Shown here piece by piece: positions 37,365-45,911 of a DNA stretch of 64,000 nt; the first letter of the stretch is position 1; each line of letters opens with the position of its first letter. This stretch comes from Planctomycetota bacterium. Lineage in GTDB: Bacteria; Planctomycetota; J058. Both the position numbers and the translations under genes were made by a program. The notes under the pieces are model-generated. The model was not told the origin of the DNA. It did not search any database and worked only from the letters and a program-made list of their open reading frames with translations. The stretch spans positions 1 to 64,000 of the forward strand of contig RFHU01000012.1 of NCBI GenBank assembly GCA_003695705.1, written 5' to 3'.

Positions 37365-38213
37365 TCAGAAGAGGAGCAAGCCGAGCTTGCGCCGGTACTC
37401 GGTGACGAGGGGGTCGCCGTGCCCGAGCGCCGCGAAGATGGCGACCATGCCCTCCCGCACGGGTCCGCGGGCGATCTCGCGGTCCGCGCTCCCCGCCGCG
37501 TAGAGCTCCTCGAGGGCCTCTGCGTAGCGCCCCTCGCCGGCGAGGCGCAGGCCGAGGGCGACGCGGCGCTCGGGGCCTTCGCCGGCGGCGAGGGCCGCGC
37601 GCAGCTCCTCTTCGGGCGGCTGCTCCCGCCCTCGCTCGACGAGGGTCATCCGCGCCCGCAGGGCCTCGGCGGCCTCGGCCTGCTCGCTCCCGCCGGGCAC
37701 ACGCCCGAGGAGCTCGCGGGCCTCCTCGAAGTCGCCGCGCTCGACGAGGAGCCGGGCCAGCCCGAGCAGCGCCTCGGCGTGCTCGGGCTCTTCGGCCAGG
37801 ATCGCGCGGAAGCCGGCCTCGGCCTCCGCAGGGCTCTTCGCTTCCAGCGCCTCGGCGCGGCGGTCCGCCGGCGCGGGGGCGAGATCGTCGAGGAAGCGGC
37901 GCAGCTCGGGCTCGGGCAAGGCCCCTTGGAAGGAACGCACCGGCTGGGCGTCGCGGAAGGCGACCACCGTCGGAACGCTCGTGATGCCGAACACAGCCGC
38001 CAGGTCGTTCGCGCGGTCCACGTCGACCTTGGCGAGGACCACCGCGCCCTCCCGCTCGTTTACCAGTCGCTCGAGCAGGGGCCCGAGCATCCGGCACGGC
38101 CCGCACCACGTTGCCCAGAAGTCCACGATGACGGGGACTTGCAGGGACCGCTCGACCACCTCCCGCTCGAAATTGCGCGCGTCGACGTCGACGATCCAGC
38201 CTTGTTCGGACAT
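37365..38213 (-). CDS. Thioredoxin-TPR protein, CnoX/YbbN-like
   Basis: VIVDFWATWCGPCRMLGPLLERL; ITSVPTVVAFRDAQPVRSFQGALPEPEL; C-terminal TPR-like region. Confidence 0.9.
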   Translation of the reverse strand: MSEQGWIVDVDARNFEREVVERSLQVPVIVDFWATWCGPCRMLGPLLERLVNEREGAVVLAKVDVDRANDLAAVFGITSVPTVVAFRDAQPVRSFQGALPEPELRRFLDDLAPAPADRRAEALEAKSPAEAEAGFRAILAEEPEHAEALLGLARLLVERGDFEEARELLGRVPGGSEQAEAAEALRARMTLVERGREQPPEEELRAALAAGEGPERRVALGLRLAGEGRYAEALEELYAAGSADREIARGPVREGMVAIFAALGHGDPLVTEYRRKLGLLLF

Positions 38214-38404
38214 GCTGACCTCCGCCCGCGCACTCTACCCTCCTGCCGAAGGCAAGGCCGCCCCCGGCGAGACGGCGCCGCGCAGGCCCCCCTCGCCCTT
38301 CGTTGCCCAGAGCGGGCGACCGGCCGCCGTCGGACGCCGCCCGAAGGCGGCCGCCATCCCTGCGCTTCGTCGGGAGGTCCCGAGACGCCTGCTAGGCTGA
38401 GGGC

Positions 38405-41212
38405 GTGACGCCCGAGCGCCCGCGCCCTCCGCTCTTCCGCGCCGCCGGTCCTGAGGTCGGCTCCGTGGTCCTGGGCTGCCGCGTGGAAGCCGAACTCGGG
38501 CGGGGCGCCATGGGCGTCGTGCTCCGTGCCCGCGCTCCGAACGGCCAGCCCGTCGCCTTGAAGGTCGTCCTCGATGCGGACGCCCAGCCCAAACGCCGAG
38601 AGCGCTTCGTGCGCGAGGCACGCGCGCTGGCCGGCCTCGACCATCCCCACATCGTCCGGCTCCTCCGGGCAGACCTCGTCGGGCCCGCGCCCTGCATCGT
38701 CATGGAGCTGGTCGAGGGCGCCGACCTCGAGGCGGTCCTCGCCGCGGAGGACCGCTCGCGCGACGAGCTCCTGGGGCTCTTGGAGCAAGCCGCCCGCGCC
38801 GTGCACCACGCCCACGAGCGGGGCATCGTGCACCGCGACCTCAAGCCTTCGAACATCCTGGTGACCCCCGCCGGGGAGGCCAAGGTCGGCGACTTCGGGC
38901 TCGTGCGCGACCTGGACCGGCGCACGCGGCTCACCCGCACCGGCGCAATGCTCGGCACGCCGAGCTACATGTCCCCCGAACAAGTGCGCGGCGACCGCGA
39001 TGTCGGTCCGCCCAGCGACGTCTTCTCCCTGGGCGTCGTCCTCTACGAAGTCCTCACCGGCCGGCGCCCCTTCACGGGAGAGTCGGCCCTGTCCCTGATC
39101 TCGAGCATCGTCCACGACCGCCCCACCCCACCGTCCTCGCTGCGGCGAGACCTCGGCCCGCGCCACGACGCCCTGTGCGCCCGAGCCCTTGCCAAGCGTC
39201 CTGCCGAGCGCCCCTCCGCGCTGGAACTGGCCGAGGGCATCGCGCGACTGCGCCGCGACGGCGGCGGGCGGCGCTGGGCTCGGCCCCTCCGCCCCGTGCT
39301 CGCGGTCGCAGGCCTGGCGGCCGTGGCCTGCGCGCTCGGGCTCGTCGCGCTGCGCTGGCCACGCACCCTCCCCAGCGCGGAGGTGCGCCGGCGCGCGCAG
39401 CGACTCGCCGAGCGCGCCGACGCGCTCCTCCGCAGCGAGGCCTCTCTCGCCGGCGCGCTCCGCGAAGCCGAAGCCCTGGCCGCGGAGGTCGAGCGCTTGC
39501 GCGCCGCCGCGGCGCCCGAAGATCGTCGCTTGCTCGTGGGCGCCAGCGAGCGCGTCCGCACGCTGACCGGCTTGGCGACCTTGAGCGCCGGCCGGCGAGC
39601 GCAGGCCCAGACCGCTGCCGAAGCGCTCGCGACCGCCGGCGCGCGCGGCGGCGAGGTCCTCGCCGCCGCCATCGCCGTCACGGCGAGCCCCGTCGAGCCC
39701 GCCGCCGCCACGGCGGGCGCGCGGACCCTGGGACGCGCGATCGCGGGCGGCTGGCGTGCCTGCGAACTGCGGGCCTGGCGCGCCCGCGCTCTCGGGGAGG
39801 CTGGACTGCGCGCCCGCCACGACGCGCGCCTGGCCCTCGCCGACCTCGAAGCCGTCGCGCGCCGGCGCCCGCTGCGCCCCGGCGAGCAGCGCCTGCGCGT
39901 GCGGGCCCTTCTCGCGCTCGGGCAGCAGGCAGCGGCCGAGGAGGCCTTGGCCGCCCTCCCCGACCCGCCGCTCGAACTGCGCTGGGCCGTGGCCCTTCGC
40001 TTCGCGGGCGCGGCGCACGCCGAGCATCCGCGCGAAGCCCTGGAGCGCCTGCGCGCCCTGCCTCCTCAGGTCGACCCCGCCCCCGAACGCGCCAAGCTGG
40101 CGCGGGCGGTCTACGCCCTGGCGCGTTCCCGCGCGGCCTCCCTCGAACGACAGGCCGAGCCGAACCCGGAGGCCTGCTTCGACCTCGTGGACCGCTGCCG
40201 CCTGGCCCGCCTCCTCAGCCCCGCCGAACCACCGCCGCCGGACCTGATCCAGACCCTCCTCCGCGCGGCCCTGGGCAACTTCGAGCGCGGCGGGCCCGGG
40301 CGCGTGGGAGACCCCAAGCTCGGCCACGCGCTCTCGGAGCTCGTCCCCGACGATCACGCCGTGCAGCGACGCCTGGCGGGCATGGTCGAGTTCGTTACGG
40401 ATCACGAGGGGCGGCGGGCCCTCCTCGTCCCCGTGCGGCGTGCCATCGCGCTCGCGGCGGACCCCACCGAGCGCGTCGAACTGCAGACCGTGCTCTGCGT
40501 AACCCTGGCGGCCCTCAACGACCGCTTCGAGTGGGCGTACGACCCCGCGGAGTGCCGCGAACTCGTCGCCGTGGCCAGCGAACTTCTGAGCACCCTGGCG
40601 CCGGGACCGAAGCAGGGCATCGCCTACGGCGCCCGCGCCGTCGGCCTGCGCCGCTTGGGCCGGCTCGAGGAGGCGTGGAAGGACCTCGGGCGCGCCGTGG
40701 AGGCCTTGCCCACTCTGCCGCAGCTCCGCTACACGCGCATGCAGGTGGCCCGGGCCTTGGGCAAGACCGAGGAAGCCATCCTCGACGCCGCCTACCATCT
40801 GGACCGCCTGGCCGAAGCATCCCAGCGAACCAACCAGTGCGTCGTCTTTCTCTGGGAGCAGGTGGGACGGGAACGACCGGCCTTCGTGCGCCCCCGCCTG
40901 GAAGCCTTCCTCCGCAGCCGCCCCGAATACGCCGGCTGGTGGGTCCGCGCCGCCCTCCTCCAGCTCCTGGGCGGCGACGCCGCCGCGGCCGGGCGCAGCC
41001 TCGCGCACGCCGTGCACTGGCTGGAAGAGCCGGCCTCGCAGGCCTACGCGCGCCTGCGGCCAACCCACCTGGCCGCCTTCCGCGCCGCGCGGGACGCCGT
41101 CGCCGCACGCGGCGTCGCCGCGCTCGAGGAAGTGGCCCGGCTCGTGGAGGACCTCGAGGACCTGCGACGCCGGTCCGAAGCGAAACCTGGCACCCTGCCG
41201 CACCTTCCCTGA
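38405..41212 (+). CDS. Ser/Thr protein kinase with TM segment and long TPR-like C-terminus
   Basis: VALKVV, HRDLKPSN, DFGLV; TM PVLAVAGLAAVACALGLVAL; GTG start. Confidence 0.9.
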   Translation: MTPERPRPPLFRAAGPEVGSVVLGCRVEAELGRGAMGVVLRARAPNGQPVALKVVLDADAQPKRRERFVREARALAGLDHPHIVRLLRADLVGPAPCIVMELVEGADLEAVLAAEDRSRDELLGLLEQAARAVHHAHERGIVHRDLKPSNILVTPAGEAKVGDFGLVRDLDRRTRLTRTGAMLGTPSYMSPEQVRGDRDVGPPSDVFSLGVVLYEVLTGRRPFTGESALSLISSIVHDRPTPPSSLRRDLGPRHDALCARALAKRPAERPSALELAEGIARLRRDGGGRRWARPLRPVLAVAGLAAVACALGLVALRWPRTLPSAEVRRRAQRLAERADALLRSEASLAGALREAEALAAEVERLRAAAAPEDRRLLVGASERVRTLTGLATLSAGRRAQAQTAAEALATAGARGGEVLAAAIAVTASPVEPAAATAGARTLGRAIAGGWRACELRAWRARALGEAGLRARHDARLALADLEAVARRRPLRPGEQRLRVRALLALGQQAAAEEALAALPDPPLELRWAVALRFAGAAHAEHPREALERLRALPPQVDPAPERAKLARAVYALARSRAASLERQAEPNPEACFDLVDRCRLARLLSPAEPPPPDLIQTLLRAALGNFERGGPGRVGDPKLGHALSELVPDDHAVQRRLAGMVEFVTDHEGRRALLVPVRRAIALAADPTERVELQTVLCVTLAALNDRFEWAYDPAECRELVAVASELLSTLAPGPKQGIAYGARAVGLRRLGRLEEAWKDLGRAVEALPTLPQLRYTRMQVARALGKTEEAILDAAYHLDRLAEASQRTNQCVVFLWEQVGRERPAFVRPRLEAFLRSRPEYAGWWVRAALLQLLGGDAAAAGRSLAHAVHWLEEPASQAYARLRPTHLAAFRAARDAVAARGVAALEEVARLVEDLEDLRRRSEAKPGTLPHLP

Positions 41213-41341
41213 CCGCAACTGCCGGCCTCCGCCGAGACCCGGCACCGACGACCGCCAACGAGAAGCCTCGGCACGCTTCCGCGGCCCGCGTTGTACCGCT
41301 CGACCCGGGCGGAGCGACGGGCAGGCGTAGAGGAGGAAGAC

Positions 41342-41383
41342 GCGCCTTCGGAGGCGCTCGACGTCGAGCGCCTCCGAGGGCGC
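41342..41383. terminator. 42-bp near-perfect palindrome between convergent genes
   Basis: GCGCCTTCGGAGGCGCTCGAC/GTCGAGCGCCTCCGAGGGCGC: 20 of 21 pairs, no spacer. Confidence 0.7.
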
Positions 41384-41428
41384 TGAGCCAGCGCACCGCC
41401 TCCCGCCGGAAGCGCGCTCCGGGGTTCC

Positions 41429-42025
41429 CTAGAACTCGCCCCCGCGGACGTAGGGGTGGCTCCAGAGCGTGACCTGGAGCAGCACCGACTTGAGCCAGGC
41501 CTGCTGCATGCGCTCGATCTCTTCCGGAGGAGCCCCCGTCCGGCCCAGGAAGGGCTTGAGGGTCGCGGTGATCGGGTAGGTCAGCAAGATCAGGTCGCGC
41601 AGCGGGATGAGCGGGCTGGCCTCGACTCCGTCGGTGGTGTTCTTCCCGCTGGAGTGGTGGCGCCTTCCGATCTCGAATTGGTAGTCCAGCCAGGCCTGGT
41701 CGTAGTTCGCCGCTGCGGTGTCACGAATCCACTGGCCGAACCGGCGCCGTACCGCGTTCAGATACCCCTCGAGGGGAGCTCCGGTGGTCGGGTCGCAGAA
41801 GTGGCGAACCAGGTGGGGCTGGCTGCCCACGAAGCCGTACCAGACGTCGAGGATCTCCTCGATGTGCGGCTCGAGGATCGGCGCGGAGGCGCGCAGCGCC
41901 TCCGCATCGTCTTCCCCGAAGGTGACGGACTTCTTCATCGTCTCGAAGTCGTCGAGGGAAATGGGAGCGCGCGCCAAGTCGGCGGCGCCGTACGTGTATC
42001 CAGGGATCGCGGTTTGGTTCGTCAC
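41429..42025 (-). CDS. Protoglobin-domain protein
   Basis: IPGYTYG...LDDFETMKKSVTFGEDDAEALRASAPILEPHIEEILDVWYGFVGSQPHLVRHF...YDQAWLDYQFEIGRRHH; GTG start at 42025 with AAGGAG 6 nt upstream. Confidence 0.9.
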   Translation of the reverse strand: MTNQTAIPGYTYGAADLARAPISLDDFETMKKSVTFGEDDAEALRASAPILEPHIEEILDVWYGFVGSQPHLVRHFCDPTTGAPLEGYLNAVRRRFGQWIRDTAAANYDQAWLDYQFEIGRRHHSSGKNTTDGVEASPLIPLRDLILLTYPITATLKPFLGRTGAPPEEIERMQQAWLKSVLLQVTLWSHPYVRGGEF

Positions 42026-42105
42026 GGATCTCTCCTTCTCGAGGGTGGCGGCTCGCTTGTAATATCGAGTCGCTACCAATAGAGCAACCCAGGGGAGCCT
42101 GGTCC

Positions 42106-42119
42106 AGTCGATTTCGACT
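42106..42119. promoter_or_regulatory. Candidate operator in the protoglobin/MarR divergent intergenic region
   Basis: AGTCGA-TT-TCGACT perfect inverted repeat; related CGAGTCGCTA/CGACTCGCTA sites flank it. Confidence 0.5.
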
Positions 42120-42134
42120 CGCTATCGTAAGTAC

Positions 42135-42695
42135 GTGCAAGAACTGACCCCGAGCGAGCTGCTGGAGCGTTTGGCGACCCTGAGCCGCGCCGAGCGGCGT
42201 GCCGCGGGAGCCGAGCTCGGGCTGAACGCCGCTCAACTCGACGCCCTCTCCTACCTAGAGCGCTGCAACAAGTACAGCGACACGCCCGCCGCGCTGGCCG
42301 ACTTCTTGTGCTCGTCCCGGGGAACCGTCTCGCAGACGCTCCTCGCCCTCGAGAGAAAGGGCTTCCTCACCAAGACTCCCGACACAGCCGACCGCCGGTC
42401 CGTGCATTGCGCCCTGACTTCCAAGGGCAGGGCTGCGCTGGCCATCGCGGCCGCCCGCGACCCGGTGGCCCGTGGCTTGGAGCAACTCGAGAAGGCGGAG
42501 CAGGCCCGGCTCGCGAGTCTGCTCCTGCCCGTCCTCCGCTCGGCGCAAGAGGCCCACGGGAGGCTTACCTTTGGAGTTTGCCGGACCTGCGCCCATTTCC
42601 GCCGACGCGGTCGGCGCTACCGCTGTGGCCTCACGGGCGAACCCCTGACCGCCGCGGACAGCGAGCGAATCTGCCGCGAGCACGAACCCTGTTGA
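42135..42695 (+). CDS. MarR-family regulator with C-terminal five-Cys motif
   Basis: Winged-helix ALADFLCSSRGTVSQTLLALERKGFLTKTPDTADRRSVHCALTSKGRA; tail CX2CX11CX15CX5C; GTG start. Confidence 0.85.
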   Translation: MQELTPSELLERLATLSRAERRAAGAELGLNAAQLDALSYLERCNKYSDTPAALADFLCSSRGTVSQTLLALERKGFLTKTPDTADRRSVHCALTSKGRAALAIAAARDPVARGLEQLEKAEQARLASLLLPVLRSAQEAHGRLTFGVCRTCAHFRRRGRRYRCGLTGEPLTAADSERICREHEPC

Positions 42696-42737
42696 GGTCG
42701 AAGGCGCTCGACACGGACGCGTGGATCGAGCGAAGCG

Positions 42738-45700
42738 TCACTCGGGCGGTGCGCTCGCGGCCTCCTGCGCGCGCCGACGCCATGCGTCCGCGGACTTCGG
42801 GTCCGCGGCGACGCCTTCGCCCCGCCGGTAGCAGCGCTGCAGCAAGCGCATGGCCCCAACATGGCCCGCACGGGCTGCGCGGAGGAGGTGCTGCACGGCC
42901 CGCTTCGGATCGCGCCTCCCGTTCCTCCCCTCGAGCGCCCACAGCCCGAGGACGTAGTCCGCCAGGCCGACCCCACGCTCCGCCGCGTATTCGAGCCAGC
43001 GCCGCGCCGCGGCCGGGTCGCGGGCAACGCCGTCGCCGCGCTCGCAGAGCCGGGCGAGGTGCACCGCCGCGCTCGTGGCCCCAGCGGAGATGGCGCGCCG
43101 GTACCAGGCTGCGGCCTGCGCCGGGTCGCGGGCAAGGCCCCGACCCTCCTCGCAGCGCCTCCCCAGGGCGGCCATCGCCTTGGCGTGCCCGCTCTCGGCT
43201 GCGCGACGCAGCAGGCGCAAGGCCTCGTCGGGATCGGAGGGGACTCCGTCTCCGTTCGCGAGGAGGATCGAGAGCTGGTACATGCCCTCCGGCGAACCTT
43301 GGTCCGCGGCGCGGCGGTAGAGCTTCGCAGCTCGGACGGGATCGCGCGATACGCCCAGCCCGTGGCGATGGAGATGCGCCAGCCGGAGCAGCGCCCTCCT
43401 GCTGCTCCGCTTCGCGGCGCGCAGGTACCAGCGCGCCGCTTCCGCCGGGTCGACGGGAACCCCTTGGCCGGTCTCGTAGAACTGCCCCATCCGATAGGCC
43501 GCGATCGGAAGGTCCGCCTGGGCGGCCAACCGGCACCAGCGCAGTGCTTCGCGCTGGTTCGCAGGAAAACCGCTCTCGCCCCCGTAGAGGCGCGCCAGGT
43601 CGTAGGCAGCTTCCGGGAGTCCCGCCTCCGCGGCCTCGCGAAAGCACCGCTCCGCGGCCTTCAGGTCCCCAGGAACGCCGAGGCCCTTCTCGTACAGGCG
43701 CCCGAGCCGGGCCAGCCCCTTGGGGTTCCCGCCGTCGGCGGCGCGACGGTAGAGGTCGGCGGCGGTCCAGGGTTCCTTCGGAACCCCGCGGCCCTGCTCG
43801 TAGAGGCGACCGAGCGCGGCCATGCCTTCCGTGGAGCCAAGCTCGACCGCTCGGCGCAGCCAACGCACGGTCTGGGCGTCGTCCCGCGGAAGGCGGTTCC
43901 CTCGCTGATGCTCCGCCGCAAGGAAGAGGACGCGCTCGGGGGAAGCGGCGGCCGCCGCGCGCGCGAACCACCGCTCCGCCTCCGCCTCGTTGCGCACCAC
44001 CCCCTCCCCGCGCGCGTAGGCCCAGGCGAGGTAGGCGGAGGCCAGGACTTCCCCTCCCTCGGCGGCGCGTCGCCACCAAGGCAAGGCCGCCTCGGGGTCC
44101 GCCGGGACGCCGTCGCCCTTCATGTAGCGCAGGGCGAGGAGCAAGGACGCCTCCGACTCGCCCCCCGTCGCGGCTCGGCGCAAGAGCCGCAGGCCCTCCC
44201 CAAGGCCCACCGCCGCCTGTTCGTCGTCGCCGGCGAGGCGCCCGAGGTAGAGCGCCGCTTTGGGCTCCCCCTCCGCAGCGGCCCGCCGCAAGAGACGCAA
44301 CCCTGCCTCGGGATCGCGATCTCCGGCGAGGCCCTCCCAGAGGATCCGACCGAGGCGAAAGCTCCGTTTGCGAGAAGAGAGTCCCTCTCCCCGACGGAAC
44401 CCCTCGGCGGCGCGCTCGTACCAGCGCCGGGCCGCGTCCGCGTCCCGCTCGACGCCCGTACCCGCCGCGCTGCGCACCGCCAGAACGTAGGCCGCATCGG
44501 GCTGGCCGGCTTCGGCAGCCCGGCGGTACCAGGCAAGGGCCTCCTCGTCGCCGCCTCCCCGGCGCTCTTCGAGGATCGCCGCCAGGCGCACGGCGGCCGC
44601 CGCGTGACCGGCCTCCGCGGCTCGACAAAACCAAGCCTCGGCAACGCGCGGGTCCCGCGCCACGACGTCGCCTCCTTGGTAGCGAAGTCCGAGGGCGTAG
44701 GCGGCGGGCGCGTCGCCCGCGTCGGCGGCCACCCGAAGCAACTCCAAACCCCGGGCGGTCTCGCCTGCCGCGAGCGCTCCCTGGGCCTCTTCGCGGACGG
44801 CCGCGGGCGAACGGGGAAGTGGGGAACGCGGATGGGAGGCGACGCGAAGGGCTCGGACCAGTCCAAGCGTCGCCGCAAAGGCCGCCGCGCCGACGACGAC
44901 CCGACGCCACCGCACGGCGCGACCGGGCGCGCTCGGACCCGCCTCGGCCAGGGCTCGCGCCAGGGCGGCCATGTCGGGGTAACGCGCCGCGGGCTCCTTC
45001 TCGAGGCAGCGGAGGACCACGGCCTCGAGGGCCGCGGGCACCTTCGGCGCGAGGCGCGAGGGTGGGACGGGTTGCTGGCGCTGGGTCGCGAGCAGCACCT
45101 CCAGAACCGTGGCTCCGCCCACCGGGGGCCGCCCCGTCAGGGCAGCGTAGAGGGTGGCGCCCAGACCGTAGACGTCGCTGGTGGGCCGGTGCTGGGCGGG
45201 CGACCCCGAGACTTGCTCTGGGCTCAAGAACGCGGGCGTACCGACGAGGCAACCGGTCTGGGTCAAACGCTCGGCAGCGCCGGGGCCAAGGTCCTTCGCC
45301 AGGCCGAAGTCCAAGACCACGGGCGAACCGTCGCTGCGAAGGAAGACGTTGGCGGGCTTGAGGTCCCGATGCACCACCCCGACCGCGTGGGCGGCGGAGA
45401 GGGCCTCGGCGATCGAGCGGCCCAACGCCCGCACGGCCTCGGGGGACAGGGGACCGGACCGAGCGAGGCGGTCCTCCAGGGTCTCGCCGACGAGGCGCTC
45501 CATGGCAATCCAGGGCACGCCCCGCTCCACCCCAGCGGAGAGAATCCGAACGACGCCCGGATGCCGGAGTCGGGCGAGGACCTCCGCCTCGCGCTCGAAG
45601 CGGGCCTGTTGGGCTGGCGTCGCCTCGCCTCCGGCGAGCAGGACCTTGACGGCGACCTCGCCCCGCTCGGGATGCCGCGCGGCGTAGACCTGTCCCATGC

Positions 45701-45761
45701 CGCCACGGCCGAGGACCTCGGTGACTTCGTAGGGACCGATGCGATGCGGAGTCGCTGCCAC
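42738..45761 (-). CDS. Ser/Thr protein kinase with a long array of Sel1-like repeats (about 18 by eye)
   Basis: VAVKVL, HRDLKPANV, DFGLA; TM; repeated A..LG.LYE.G.GVP.D...A..WYRRAAE.G. Confidence 0.92.
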   Translation of the reverse strand: MAATPHRIGPYEVTEVLGRGGMGQVYAARHPERGEVAVKVLLAGGEATPAQQARFEREAEVLARLRHPGVVRILSAGVERGVPWIAMERLVGETLEDRLARSGPLSPEAVRALGRSIAEALSAAHAVGVVHRDLKPANVFLRSDGSPVVLDFGLAKDLGPGAAERLTQTGCLVGTPAFLSPEQVSGSPAQHRPTSDVYGLGATLYAALTGRPPVGGATVLEVLLATQRQQPVPPSRLAPKVPAALEAVVLRCLEKEPAARYPDMAALARALAEAGPSAPGRAVRWRRVVVGAAAFAATLGLVRALRVASHPRSPLPRSPAAVREEAQGALAAGETARGLELLRVAADAGDAPAAYALGLRYQGGDVVARDPRVAEAWFCRAAEAGHAAAAVRLAAILEERRGGGDEEALAWYRRAAEAGQPDAAYVLAVRSAAGTGVERDADAARRWYERAAEGFRRGEGLSSRKRSFRLGRILWEGLAGDRDPEAGLRLLRRAAAEGEPKAALYLGRLAGDDEQAAVGLGEGLRLLRRAATGGESEASLLLALRYMKGDGVPADPEAALPWWRRAAEGGEVLASAYLAWAYARGEGVVRNEAEAERWFARAAAAASPERVLFLAAEHQRGNRLPRDDAQTVRWLRRAVELGSTEGMAALGRLYEQGRGVPKEPWTAADLYRRAADGGNPKGLARLGRLYEKGLGVPGDLKAAERCFREAAEAGLPEAAYDLARLYGGESGFPANQREALRWCRLAAQADLPIAAYRMGQFYETGQGVPVDPAEAARWYLRAAKRSSRRALLRLAHLHRHGLGVSRDPVRAAKLYRRAADQGSPEGMYQLSILLANGDGVPSDPDEALRLLRRAAESGHAKAMAALGRRCEEGRGLARDPAQAAAWYRRAISAGATSAAVHLARLCERGDGVARDPAAARRWLEYAAERGVGLADYVLGLWALEGRNGRRDPKRAVQHLLRAARAGHVGAMRLLQRCYRRGEGVAADPKSADAWRRRAQEAASAPPE

Positions 45762-45911
45762 GACGACCTCTCCAGCCTACCACCGAGGCCGGCCGGGGTC
45801 GCGGCGCGCTGCTCGCGGAGACGCCGCCCGCGGCGATCGTCTCCGCGCGCCCGCGGGGACCGAGCCCGACCTTCGCCCCGTCGCCCCGTCGCCCCGGTAT
45901 GTTCGGTGCTC

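Noticed and set aside
38060-41245. 1061-aa minus-strand ORF
   Set aside because: Antisense of the TPR kinase, no domain signal
40000-42700. Mobile element or toxin-antitoxin around the protoglobin/MarR pair
   Set aside because: No transposase, integrase or terminal repeats; local AT-richness is confined to the divergent promoter
42861-45905. Plus-strand part of the 1539-aa ORF
   Set aside because: Antisense to the Sel1 kinase; only the part from about 45912 resembles a real (ceramidase-like) protein
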